DNA of 64,000 nt from JBDTSW01 sp963797835 (GTDB lineage Bacteria > Actinomycetota > Thermoleophilia > Solirubrobacterales > 70-9). Under the pieces are notes generated by a model. The model made no database searches. It was given only the letters and a program-made list of their open reading frames with translations, and was not told the origin of the DNA. Numbering within the stretch: position 1 is the stretch's first letter; each line of letters begins with the position of its first letter. The stretch spans positions 248,001 through 312,000 of the forward strand of contig CAWCRN010000019.1 of the NCBI GenBank assembly GCA_963797835.1, written 5' to 3'. The position numbers and the translations under genes are program-made. Below are positions 46,148 through 54,638 of the stretch, piece after piece.

Positions 46148-46842
46148 GGCGCCGACTCCGTGGCCGTCGAGGGCGGAGTCGTCCCCTCGACCCAGCGCCC
46201 GCGCTCGCCGTCGGCGGTTGCCTCGACCTCGCGCTTCCAGATCGGTGCCTCGGCCTTGATCCGATCGATCGCCTCGCGGGCGCCCGCGAAGGCCTCGCCG
46301 CGATGGCCGGCCGAGACGGCGACGATCACGCTCGACTCACCGAGCGCAACCGGACCCACGCGGTGCTCGGCAGCCGCCGCCTCGAGCCCATGGCGATCCA
46401 GGCAGTCGCGCAGGATCGCCTCGATCCTCTCCTCCGCCATCTCCCGGTAGGCCTCGTAGTCGAGGCGGGTCACCGCGCGCGTTATGCCCTGGAAGCTGAC
46501 GATCGCGCCGGCAGCGGGACGGGCTACCGAGCTCGAGAGCGCCTCGAGCGAGAGCGGCTCCTCGGTGACCCGCGCGTGCACGTCCGCCTCCCCGCTTCCG
46601 CCGCTCACCGGGGGCACCAGCACCAGCTCGTCACCCGCGGCCACGGATGTGCCGGGGTCCGCGTAATCCCGGTTGACCGCCATCGCGACCGGCATCCGGT
46701 CGAGCAGCTCGCCCAGCTCGGGCCGCTCGCCAAGCTTGGCGAGCGCATCGGCCACGGTGGCGCCGTCGGCCAGCTCGACCTCGATCGAGTCGCTTCCGGC
46801 CCGCTCGCGCAGCATCGCGAAGAGTCTCACCGTGACGATCAT
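46144..46842 (-). CDS. MoaD-MoaE fusion (molybdopterin synthase)
   Basis: A 232-residue fusion of both molybdopterin synthase subunits. Residues 1-82 are MoaD, a ubiquitin-like sulfur carrier ending VPPVSGG (Gly81-Gly82). Residues 85-225 are MoaE, with ITRAVTRLDYEAYREMAEE, HRVGPVALGESSVIVAVSAGHRGEAF and KAEAPIWKREV (catalytic Lys). MoaD normally needs a free C-terminal Gly-Gly for thiocarboxylation. The same layout exists in M. tuberculosis MoaX, which is reported to be cut after the Gly-Gly. The ATG is at 46842; the stop overlaps moaC. Confidence 0.93.
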   Translation of the reverse strand: MIVTVRLFAMLRERAGSDSIEVELADGATVADALAKLGERPELGELLDRMPVAMAVNRDYADPGTSVAAGDELVLVPPVSGGSGEADVHARVTEEPLSLEALSSSVARPAAGAIVSFQGITRAVTRLDYEAYREMAEERIEAILRDCLDRHGLEAAAAEHRVGPVALGESSVIVAVSAGHRGEAFAGAREAIDRIKAEAPIWKREVEATADGERGRWVEGTTPPSTATESAP

Positions 46843-46928
46843 CGAAACGATGCTAGTGGCCCGAACCCGGCATCGGGCCCGGCCCGGCTTCGGCCGGGTG
46901 TCCCAGCCGATCGCTCCTACCCATGTAC

Positions 46929-46951
46929 CGCATAGGCGTTTTGCATATGCG
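46929..46951. promoter_or_regulatory. Putative operator of the mod operon
   Basis: CGCATA at 46929-46934 and TATGCG at 46946-46951 form a perfect inverted repeat 6 bases before the regulator start. It lies in the 114-bp gap between divergent moaDE and the mod genes. It is a good candidate binding site for the adjacent molybdate regulator. Confidence 0.45.
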
Positions 46952-46956
46952 ATACC

Positions 46957-47355
46957 GTGGCAGTCGTGGCTGAACTCAGCCTGACGGAGGCGTCGCGGGC
47001 GATCGGGGTGAGCGTCGACACCCTGCGCCGCTGGGACCGTGCCGGCAAGCTGCGGACGACGCGCGATGACCGCAACCGCCGCATGGTCCCGGCCAGCGAG
47101 GTGGAACGCCTTCGCCAGGCCCCCGCCCGTCACCGGACCGGGGATTCGTTCTCGGCGCGCAACCGCTTTCCGGGGACCGTCACCTCGGTGGAGGTGGACG
47201 GCGTCATGGCCCTGGTCGAGATCGAGGCCGGGCCCCACCGGATCACCGCGGCGATCACCCGCGACGCGGTCGAGGAGCTCGGGATCGTCGAAGGCACGCA
47301 GGCCATCGCGACCGTGAAGGCGACCTCGGTGATGGTCGAAAAGGCAGCGGGGTGA
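46957..47355 (+). CDS. HTH-Mop molybdate-responsive regulator
   Basis: A 132-residue protein. Residues 6-55 are a MerR/excisionase-type helix-turn-helix (LSLTEASRAIGVSVDTLRRWDRAGKL). Residues 66-130 are a Mop/TOBE molybdate-binding domain (SARNRFPGTVTSVEVDGVMALVEIE...ATVKATSVMVEK). It is the functional counterpart of ModE. The start is GTG 46957; a second GTG at 46966 (AELSLTEAS) is equally good, and either would give a short or leaderless mRNA. It overlaps modA by GTGA, so it controls its own operon and perhaps moaDE. Confidence 0.85.
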   Translation: MAVVAELSLTEASRAIGVSVDTLRRWDRAGKLRTTRDDRNRRMVPASEVERLRQAPARHRTGDSFSARNRFPGTVTSVEVDGVMALVEIEAGPHRITAAITRDAVEELGIVEGTQAIATVKATSVMVEKAAG

Positions 47356-48113
47356 GAGGTAGAAGGGCGCTGATGACGCTGGCTGTGACCGGCTCGCTGG
47401 CCTTTGTGGGATGCGGCGACAACGACGACGATGATGGCTCCGACCAGCTGGTGGTCTCGGCGGCGTCGTCGCTGGAGCCAGCCTTCACCGACTACGCCGA
47501 CACCACAGGGGTCGACGCCAAACAATCGTTCGCGGGATCGGATGAGCTCGCCGCTCAGATCCGCCAGGGCGTCAAGCCGGACGTCTACGCCGCCGCCAAC
47601 ACGACGCTGCCCGATGAGCTGTACGGGGAGGGTCTGCTCGAAAAGCCGGTGGTGTTCGCGACCAACTCGCTCGTCCTCGCCGTGCCGGATGGGTCCGACA
47701 TCTCCTCGATCGAGGACCTGACCGCGCCCGGCACCACGATCGCGATCGGTGATCCCGAGGTCCCGGTCGGCTCCTACACCCGTGAGGTGCTGGGCAGGCT
47801 TCCACCCGAGCAGAGCGATGCGATCCTCGACAACGTGCGCTCCCAGGAGCCCGACGTCAGCAGCATCGTCGGCAAGCTGACGCAGGGCGCGGTCGATGCC
47901 GGCTTCGTCTACGTCACCGACGTGATGAGTACCGACGGGGCGCTGCAGGCAATCGAGCTGCCTTCGGCGCTGCAGCCCGACGTTGCCTATGGCGCCGCGG
48001 TGGTGGTCGGGGCGAACAACCCCGACGGGGCGCGCGAGTTCATCGACGGCCTGACCGATGGCGATGGGGCCTTGGCGCTGCAGGAGGCCGGCTTCAAACC
48101 GCCACCGGGTTGA
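47352..48113 (+). CDS. modA: Molybdate ABC transporter substrate-binding lipoprotein
   Basis: A 253-residue lipoprotein: signal peptide with lipobox SLAFVGCG (Cys21), then LVVSAASSLEPAFTDYA with the Ser residues that bind oxyanion, FAGSDELAAQIRQGVKPDVYAAAN and the C-terminal VVVGANNPDGAREFIDGL. It captures molybdate (or tungstate) outside the cell. GTG 47352 overlaps the regulator stop. Confidence 0.93.
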   Translation: MRGRRALMTLAVTGSLAFVGCGDNDDDDGSDQLVVSAASSLEPAFTDYADTTGVDAKQSFAGSDELAAQIRQGVKPDVYAAANTTLPDELYGEGLLEKPVVFATNSLVLAVPDGSDISSIEDLTAPGTTIAIGDPEVPVGSYTREVLGRLPPEQSDAILDNVRSQEPDVSSIVGKLTQGAVDAGFVYVTDVMSTDGALQAIELPSALQPDVAYGAAVVVGANNPDGAREFIDGLTDGDGALALQEAGFKPPPG

Positions 48114-48913
48114 GGCGCCGAGCGGCCTTCGGGGCGCTGCTCTTTCTCTCGCTGTGCCTCACGCTGGCCTTCCTGACGCTGCCGATCGTCGCGATCTTCG
48201 TCGACACCTCGCCCGCTGAGCTGGTCCGGAGCCTGGGCGAGCCAGACGCCCTGGACGCGCTCTGGCTGAGCCTGAAGACCTCGCTCGCCGCCCTGGCGAT
48301 CATCGTAGTCGTCGGGACTCCCGCCGCCTACCTGCTGGCGACGCGAGAGTTCCGCGGCCGCTCAGTCGTGATGACGCTGATCGAGCTACCCCTGGTCCTG
48401 CCCCCAGCGGTCGCCGGGATCGCCCTGCTGGCCTGCTTCGGCCCCGAGGGCCTGTTCGGTAGCGCGCTCGAGGATGCAGGCATCGAGCTGGTGCTGCAGA
48501 CGGCGGGCGTGATCGTCGCCCTCACCTTCGTCGCCGCCCCCTTCTACCTGCGCCAGGCCCAGGAGGCGTTCGCAGCGGTCGACCGCAACCTCCTGGATGC
48601 CGCACGCACGCTGGGCGCGAGCGAGGCGGGGGCCTTCGCACGGGTGGCGGTGCCCTGCGCGGGCCAGGGGATCACCGCGGGCATGGCGCTTGCCTGGGGC
48701 CGTGCCCTGGGGGAGTTCGGGGCGACCCTGATGTTCGCGGGCTCCTTTCCGGGCATCACCCAGACCGTGCCGCTGGCGATCTTCTCACGCTTCAGCAGCG
48801 ACTTCACCTCCGCCCTGGCGCTCTCCGCCGTACTGGTGATCGTCTCGGCTGCGCTGCTGCTCTCGGTGAAACTGCTTGGGCGTTTCCCGCTGCTCGGTGG
48901 TGGACAGGCGTGA
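48110..48913 (+). CDS. modB: Molybdate ABC transporter permease
   Basis: A 267-residue membrane protein with about six helices and the EAA loop LLDAARTLGASEAGAFARVAVP, plus the ModB signature GMALAWGRALGEFGATLMFAGSFPG. The start TTG 48110 overlaps the modA stop (TTGA); the stop overlaps modC (GTGA). Confidence 0.94.
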   Translation: MRRRAAFGALLFLSLCLTLAFLTLPIVAIFVDTSPAELVRSLGEPDALDALWLSLKTSLAALAIIVVVGTPAAYLLATREFRGRSVVMTLIELPLVLPPAVAGIALLACFGPEGLFGSALEDAGIELVLQTAGVIVALTFVAAPFYLRQAQEAFAAVDRNLLDAARTLGASEAGAFARVAVPCAGQGITAGMALAWGRALGEFGATLMFAGSFPGITQTVPLAIFSRFSSDFTSALALSAVLVIVSAALLLSVKLLGRFPLLGGGQA

Positions 48914-49977
48914 GCGCGCTCGAGGTCAGCGCCCGCGACCGGCTCCGCGAGTTGGAGCTCGAGGTCGAGCTGCGGATCGAGGGCCGGAGCTGCATCGCGA
49001 TCGTCGGGCCCTCGGGGGCCGGAAAGTCGACCGTGTTGCGGATCGTCGCCGGGCTCAGGCACCCCGATCCGGGGCGAGTTGCCGTTGGTGGAGAGACGTG
49101 GCTGGACTCCGATCGCGGCGTCGACCTGCCCCCGGAGGAACGAGCCTGCGGCTTCATGTTCCAGGAGTACGCCCTGTTTCCTCACCTGAGCGCTTGGCGG
49201 AATGTCGCCTTCGGCATCTCCGGCCACGGCGCCGAGCGCCGCGGCCGCGCCCTGGAGCTGCTGCGGCGCTTCGGCGTGGCGGACCTGGCCGAGGCGCGCC
49301 CGGGATCGATCTCGGGAGGCGAGCGCCAGCGGGTGGCGCTGGCAAGGTCCCTGGCACGCGATCCCAGCGTTCTGCTCCTTGACGAGCCGCTGTCGGCGCT
49401 GGATACCCGCACCCGGGCACACGCTGCCCGCGAGCTGGCTTCCGCGGTCAAGGCGGCCGGCGTTCCGGCGATCGTCGTCACCCACGATTTCGCCGAAGCG
49501 GCGCTGCTCGCCGACGAGATCTGCGTGATGGACGCGGGGCGAATCGTGCAGCGTGGAACCGCCGCAGAGCTGTCCGCCCGGCCCGCGTCCGCTTTCGTCG
49601 CCGATTTCGCGGGCTCGGTCGTGCTGACCGGCACCGCACACCGCCAGCGCCAGGGGTTGACGGAGGTGCAGCTGGACGGCGGCGGGCGGGTTCGCAGCAC
49701 CGACGAGGCCCACGGCCCGGTCGCCGTCAGCGTCTTTCCCTGGGAGATCGGTGTCGAGCAGGCGGACGCCACGCCGCACGGCTCTGCCCTCAACTGGCTG
49801 GCGGTGGAGGTCGTCTCGGTGACCGAGGTCGGCAATCGGGTCCGCATCGGGCTTGCCGCGCCGCAGCCGCTGGTGGCCGAGATCACGGCCGAATCGACTC
49901 GCGCGCTCGGGCTGAGGCCCGGGGTCCAGGCCGTCGCGACCTGGAAGGCCACGGCGACTCGCCTGCTACGGGCATGA
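48910..49977 (+). CDS. modC: Molybdate ABC transporter ATP-binding protein
   Basis: A 355-residue ATPase: Walker A GPSGAGKSTVLRIVAGLRH, signature SGGERQRVALARSLA, Walker B LLLDEPLSALD and switch His in VVTHDFAEA. The C-terminal part (from about 275) is a TOBE regulatory domain, VVSVTEVGNRVRIGLAAPQP. It drives molybdate import with ModAB. It ends 17 bp before the convergent moaA stop. Confidence 0.95.
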   Translation: MSALEVSARDRLRELELEVELRIEGRSCIAIVGPSGAGKSTVLRIVAGLRHPDPGRVAVGGETWLDSDRGVDLPPEERACGFMFQEYALFPHLSAWRNVAFGISGHGAERRGRALELLRRFGVADLAEARPGSISGGERQRVALARSLARDPSVLLLDEPLSALDTRTRAHAARELASAVKAAGVPAIVVTHDFAEAALLADEICVMDAGRIVQRGTAAELSARPASAFVADFAGSVVLTGTAHRQRQGLTEVQLDGGGRVRSTDEAHGPVAVSVFPWEIGVEQADATPHGSALNWLAVEVVSVTEVGNRVRIGLAAPQPLVAEITAESTRALGLRPGVQAVATWKATATRLLRA

Positions 49978-49993
49978 GCGCGTCCCGGTCGGT

Positions 49994-50992
49994 TCAGCCG
50001 CCGATCTGGCTCATCGTCCGAGGCGGCTGGCGGAACCCCGGCTCGTTGACGCGGTGCTTGAGCTCCTTGCGCCAGACCGCGCCGCGGATCAGCTCCTCCA
50101 GCTCCCCGTCGCTTGCCCCCGAGCGCAACGGATCGCGCAGATCGGTTTCGTTGATCGAGAACAGGCAGGTGCGCAACTTGCCGTCCGAGGTGACGCGGAT
50201 TCGGTTGCAGTCGGCGCAGAAGGGCTCGGAGACCGGGCTGATGAAGCCGATTTCGCCGCCGCCCTCGGCGAAGCGGAAGACCCTGGCCGTGGCATGCGGC
50301 TCGCGCGGCACCTCCTCGAGCCGGTGCTCGGCCTCGATGATCTCCCTGATCTCGCGGCCGGTGAGCACGGCGTCGGGCTGCCAGTTGCGGTCTGCATCGA
50401 GCGGCATGAACTCGATGAAGCGCACCTGGTAGTCGCTGGTCCTCGCCAGCTCGCAGAACCGCAGGATCTCGTCCTCGGTGAAGTCGCGCATGGCGATCGC
50501 ATTGACCTTGATCGGGCGCACCTCGGGGAAGGCCGCGATCGCCTCCAGGCCACGCATCACCTGGGGAAGCGCATCACGGCGGGTGATCTTGAAGAAGGCG
50601 TCCCGAGCGAGGGAGTCGATCGAGACGTTGAAGCGGTCGACCCCGGCGCGAACCAGGGCCTCGGCGTCTCGCTCGAGCAGGTAGCCGTTGGTCGTGACCG
50701 CGATCTCCTCGAGCTGCTCGATCTTCCGGAGCATCGCCACCAGCTTGGGGAACTCGCGGCGCACCAGCGGCTCACCTCCAGTCAGCCGCAGCGCCCTGAC
50801 CCCCATCTCGCCGAACACCCCCACCAGCCGCTGCATCTCTTCGAAGCTGAGGATCTCCGTGCGGTCGAGCCAGGGAAGGCCATCGGCCGGCATGCAGTAC
50901 TGGCAGCGAAAGTTGCAGCGGTCGACCACCGACAGGCGCAGGTCGTCGATCAGCCTTCCGTGCCCGTCCTCGAGCGGCGCTCTTCGCGTCAC
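49994..50992 (-). CDS. moaA: GTP 3',8-cyclase
   Basis: A 332-residue radical SAM enzyme that starts molybdopterin synthesis from GTP. The SAM cluster is CNFRCQYC (Cys26, 30, 33); the second cluster is in FCADCNRIRVTSDGKLRTCLF. LTGGEPLVRREFP and NVSIDSLARDAFFKITRRD are conserved. The C-terminal Gly-Gly needed for activity is present (SQIGG). The start is GTG 50992, overlapping the XdhC stop. It is the last gene of the minus-strand cox unit. Confidence 0.96.
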   Translation of the reverse strand: MTRRAPLEDGHGRLIDDLRLSVVDRCNFRCQYCMPADGLPWLDRTEILSFEEMQRLVGVFGEMGVRALRLTGGEPLVRREFPKLVAMLRKIEQLEEIAVTTNGYLLERDAEALVRAGVDRFNVSIDSLARDAFFKITRRDALPQVMRGLEAIAAFPEVRPIKVNAIAMRDFTEDEILRFCELARTSDYQVRFIEFMPLDADRNWQPDAVLTGREIREIIEAEHRLEEVPREPHATARVFRFAEGGGEIGFISPVSEPFCADCNRIRVTSDGKLRTCLFSINETDLRDPLRSGASDGELEELIRGAVWRKELKHRVNEPGFRQPPRTMSQIGG

Positions 50993-52095
50993 GATCTCGC
51001 CCCCGCCGGCTGTTCGGGGGCCGCGGCATCGTGGATCCGACCCTTGACGGTGATCAACCTTCCGCCCTCGCGCCCGTGGCGCACGGCGGTGATCTCGCCC
51101 ATGATCGAGAGGGCCGTCTCCTCCGCCGACAGAGCGCCGATGTCGAGGCCGATCGGGGCCGCCAGGCGCTCCAGGTCCGCGTCGGTCATGCCGGCCTCCA
51201 GCAGGCGCTCGCGCCGCTTCGCCTGCGCCCGGCGGCTGCCCATCGCTCCGATGTACTGCGCATCGGAGCGAAGCGCGATCTTGAGCACGGCGTCGTCCAG
51301 CTTCGGGTCATGGGTCAGCACGGCGATCGACGTGGCGCGATCGATGCCGCCCAGTTGCTCGAAGGCCTTGTCCGGCCATTCGGCGATCACCTGCTCGGCG
51401 TCAGGAAAGCGATCGGCGGTGGCGAAGCGCTTGCGCGGATCAACCACGAACGGCCGCCAGCCCGCAAGCTTGGCGAGCGCCGCGAGCTGCGCCGCGAAGT
51501 CAACCGCGCCGAAGATGATCAGCCGCGGTGGCGGGGCGATCACGTCGACGAACAGCGACGCCCCCTCATGCTCGCGCAGCTCGCTGCGCTCGGACCACAT
51601 CGCCTCACGCGCCACGGCGACGGCGGCGGCGTCCAGTCCGGGATCGCCCAGTGTGCCGTCCTGAGCTTCGTCCGCGGTTACCAGCAGCTTGGCGCCGACC
51701 TCGTGCGGGCCCTCCAGCACGGTCGCCAGCGCCGCCCTGTCGCCCTCGCGCGCCAGCTCCGTGAAGCGGGCCTGGAGCCCCGGCTCCTCGTAGCGCTCGA
51801 CCCAGATCGAGATCTCGCCGCCGCACGGCAGCCCGACGTCCCAGGCGTCCTCGTCGGCGATCCCGTAGTGCAGGAGCTGGGGATCGTCGCCCTCGAGGAC
51901 CCCCTCGGCGACCTGGACCACCGCTCCCTCGACGCAGCCGCCCGAGACCGCCCCGATCAGCTCGCCTCTGTCGTTGACCGCCATCTTGGTTCCGGCCGGC
52001 TGCGGAGCCGACTTCCTGGTGTCAACCACGGTCGCCAGGACAACGCTGCTACCGCCCTTGACCCAGCCGTCGACGACCTCGAGCACGTCCTTCAT
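50989..52095 (-). CDS. XdhC/CoxI family cofactor-maturation protein
   Basis: A 368-residue protein of the family that binds molybdenum cofactor and helps sulfurate or insert it into CO or xanthine dehydrogenases. The N-terminal XdhC/CoxI domain has ATVVDTRKSAPQPAGTKMAV and AVSGGCVEGAVVQVAEGVL. The C-terminal Rossmann domain begins RLIIFGAVDFAAQLAAL and ends YIGAMGSRRAQAKRRERL. ATG 52095 follows the MoxR gene by 28 bp. A second XdhC-type gene, fused to YHS, is at 53635. Confidence 0.9.
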   Translation of the reverse strand: MKDVLEVVDGWVKGGSSVVLATVVDTRKSAPQPAGTKMAVNDRGELIGAVSGGCVEGAVVQVAEGVLEGDDPQLLHYGIADEDAWDVGLPCGGEISIWVERYEEPGLQARFTELAREGDRAALATVLEGPHEVGAKLLVTADEAQDGTLGDPGLDAAAVAVAREAMWSERSELREHEGASLFVDVIAPPPRLIIFGAVDFAAQLAALAKLAGWRPFVVDPRKRFATADRFPDAEQVIAEWPDKAFEQLGGIDRATSIAVLTHDPKLDDAVLKIALRSDAQYIGAMGSRRAQAKRRERLLEAGMTDADLERLAAPIGLDIGALSAEETALSIMGEITAVRHGREGGRLITVKGRIHDAAAPEQPAGARS

Positions 52096-52123
52096 CTCAG
52101 ACCCTCCGTCCGATCATCCGGCC

Positions 52124-53045
52124 TCAGGCATCGGAACCCACAAGCCAATCGAGGCCCTGCTCGGATATCTGCTCCTGATCCTCACGGTACTTGAGGACCG
52201 ACCCGAGCGTCCGCTCCGCCGCCGTCGCGTCGAGGCGATCGACCCCCAACAGCTCCAAGGCGGCCACCCAGTCGATCGTCTCGGCGATCCCCGGCGGCTT
52301 CTGAACTTCACTCTCGCGAAGGCGACGCACGGCCTCGGCGGCCTCGGTCGCCAGCGCCCGGGCGGTTCCCGGCACGCGACGGCGGACGATCTCCACCTCG
52401 CGCTCCGGGCCCGGATAGTCGATCCAGTGGTAGAGACAGCGGCGCTTCAACGCGTCATGGAGGTCCCGGGTGCGGTTCGAGGTCACGATCACCGCCGGGG
52501 GATGGGTCGCGCGAATGGTGCCGATCTCGGGGATGGTCACGCTGGACTCGCCCAGCATCTCGAAAAGGAAGGCCTCGAAGTCGTCATCGGCGCGATCCAG
52601 CTCATCGACCAGGAGCACCGCGGGCATCGGGCCCGAGTGCTCGATCGCCTGCAAGCAGCGGCCGCGGGGCCAGGAACTCCTCGCCGAAGAGCTCATCCTC
52701 GCTGAACTCCGCGCCCGTCGACTCCGCCGAGCGGATCCTGAGCAGCTGGCGGGGGTAGTTCCACTCGTAAAGGGCCTCGGCGGCGGCGATCCCCTCATAG
52801 CACTGCAGGCGGATCAGCCTGGTGTTGAGCGCCGTCGCCAGCGCCTTGGCTGCCTCCGTCTTGCCGACGCCCGCCTCGCCCTCGAGCAGCAGCGGCTGCG
52901 GCAGGCGCAGCGAGAGGAAGAGCGCGGTGGCCAGCCCGGGATCGGCCAGATAGTCGGCCCGGTCGAGAAGGCGCTCGAGCGTCTCGATATCCGGGACGGC
53001 CGCGGTTACGGCGGCCTCTGCGCCCGGATGCGCCGGAGTGATCAT
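52124..53045 (-). CDS. coxD: MoxR/CoxD-type AAA+ ATPase (one frameshift)
   Basis: A 306-residue AAA+ chaperone-like ATPase. Walker A is LLLEGEAGVGKTEAAKALA near residue 55, followed by LIRLQCYEGIAAAEALYEW. After an indel near 52670 the second frame has Walker B AVLLVDELDRADDDFEAFL, sensor 1 in VIVTSNRTRDLHDAL and the C-terminal helical part. CoxD helps build the copper-sulfur-molybdenum site of CO dehydrogenase. ATG 53045 overlaps the mocA stop (ATGA). Confidence 0.88.
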
Positions 53046-53645
53046 CGCGAGGCTCCCGCCGCCGCCAGGATCGCCTCGTAGTCCTCGCGCGTGTCGACAT
53101 CAGGCGGGATCGACCCCGGGATCCGGACCTCAACTACGTCGCCGGCGTGGCGATCCATCAGCTTCCAGACCGCCTTGTCTCCTTGCAGCTCACCGAGCTC
53201 GTCGAACAGCGAACGGCCGAAGGCGAGGGGGTGCCCGCGCCCGTCGTCGTAGCGGCAGACGGCGAGCGTGCCATCCCCGCGGCCCGCGATCAGCGCTCGA
53301 ACCGTCGCCGACGGTCACGCCCGGCTGGTCGCCGAGCAGCAGGACCAGCAGTTCGGAGCGCGGGTCCACCGCGCCGAGTCCCGCGGCGATCGACGAGGAG
53401 CAGCCCTCGCCGTAATCAGCGTTCTCCACGACCTCGGCTCCGGAGAGGTCCACCTTTCGCCGGACGTCCTCCGAGCTGCCGCCAAGCGCGACGATCAACT
53501 GGTCGAAGCCGACGGCGCGGGCAGTCCCCAGAGTGTGGTCGAGGAGGGTTCCCGAGCCGAACCTCAGCAACTGCTTGGGCTCGCCGAGGCGGCGCGAAGC
53601 GCCGGCGGCAAGCACCAGGCCGGTGGCGAAGCGCTTAGCTGACAC
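53042..53645 (-). CDS. mocA: MocA-like molybdenum cofactor cytidylyltransferase (one frameshift)
   Basis: NTP-transferase-fold enzyme. GTG 53645 starts SAKRFATGLVLAAGASRRLGEPKQLL with the nucleotide-binding loop LAAGxSxRxG, then LIVALGGSSEDVRRKV and LLVLLLGDQPGVTV. After an indel near 53305 the reading continues GRGHPLAFGRSLFDELGEL and ends DVDTREDYEAILAAAGASR. MocA adds CMP to molybdopterin to make the cytosine dinucleotide form, which is the form used by CO dehydrogenase. Its position in the cox unit therefore fits. Confidence 0.88.
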
Positions 53646-54555
53646 CGGCTCCTGGGGCGCGCTCGGCGACAAACCCGTCCCGGCAGCCCTCGCTGCAGAA
53701 GTAGTAGCGCTCGCCGTTCAGCTCCACCTGGATGCTGGCCTCGCTGACGGCGACGTCCATGCCGCAGACGGGGTCAAGGGCGACCTCGGTTGACCTCGGT
53801 GCATGCGCCGCAGTCGATGGGGGCGCCTCGCCGGAGCGGTGTAGAGCGACGATCTCGGCGAGGATCGCCAGGGCGATCTCCTCGTGTGTCTCAGCTCCGA
53901 TCTCCAACCCTGCCGGGGTATGGAGCTGTGCCCGCAGATCGTCGGGCAGATCGAGCGAGTCCCTGACCGCGTCGCCACGGACCGGGCTGGCGACCAATCC
54001 CACATACGGCACGCCCTCACGCAGGGCGGCGGTGAGGACGCGCTCCTCATCTTGTCCGTGCGACGCGACGACCACTGCCGCGTCGTCGGCATGAGGATCG
54101 CTGTCGCCCGCCGCTGCCTGCTCGACGGCATAGCCGAGCCGCTCACCCAGGTCCGCGAGCGCCAGCGCGATCGGGCTCTGGCCCACGACCCGGAGCGTCA
54201 GCGCCGGAAGGCGGGGCTGGAGAAAGATCTCCAGCGCCCCTCCGCTGAGGCAGGGGTTCTTGACCGTGACCGCTCCATCCTCGGCGGCCGCCTCGCCCGC
54301 GGCCTCGCCCGGCTGGATGCGAAGCAGCAGGGGCTCGCCCGTCTCCAGCGCGCGCAGCGCGTGCAGGCGAACCGAGGTCTCGGCGCAGGCGCCGCCGACG
54401 AAGCCGTGGATGGTGCCATCGCGGCGGACGATCGCCGCGTCGCCGGCCCTGACGCTGGTCGGACTCTGCGCGCGGACGACCGTGGCCTCCACGTAGGGGA
54501 CCCCCCCAGCGATCAGCTCTTGCTCGGCGAACTCGGCCGTCTCTCCTCTGACCAT
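53635..54555 (-). CDS. XdhC/CoxF family protein fused to a YHS domain
   Basis: A 306-residue protein. Residues 1-115: XdhC/CoxI domain (VEATVVRAQSPTSVRAGDAAIV, HGFVGGACAETSVRLHAL). Residues 120-240: Rossmann domain (LRVVGQSPIALALADLGERLGY, VPYVGLVASPVRGD). Residues 258-300: a YHS domain, ALDPVCGMDVAVSEASIQV and YYFCSEGCRDGFV, with the cysteines that bind a metal, often copper. Its stop overlaps the mocA start. CO dehydrogenase needs copper as well as molybdenum, so a metal-binding YHS on a maturation factor is notable. Confidence 0.9.
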   Translation of the reverse strand: MVRGETAEFAEQELIAGGVPYVEATVVRAQSPTSVRAGDAAIVRRDGTIHGFVGGACAETSVRLHALRALETGEPLLLRIQPGEAAGEAAAEDGAVTVKNPCLSGGALEIFLQPRLPALTLRVVGQSPIALALADLGERLGYAVEQAAAGDSDPHADDAAVVVASHGQDEERVLTAALREGVPYVGLVASPVRGDAVRDSLDLPDDLRAQLHTPAGLEIGAETHEEIALAILAEIVALHRSGEAPPSTAAHAPRSTEVALDPVCGMDVAVSEASIQVELNGERYYFCSEGCRDGFVAERAPGAGVS

Positions 54556-54638
54556 CTGGCTCGGAACCTCCTGAAACTGAGTCTAGATGAGTGATTCCAC
54601 GACACCCTGTGACTGGTCACGGGTGCGTGATGAGTTGG

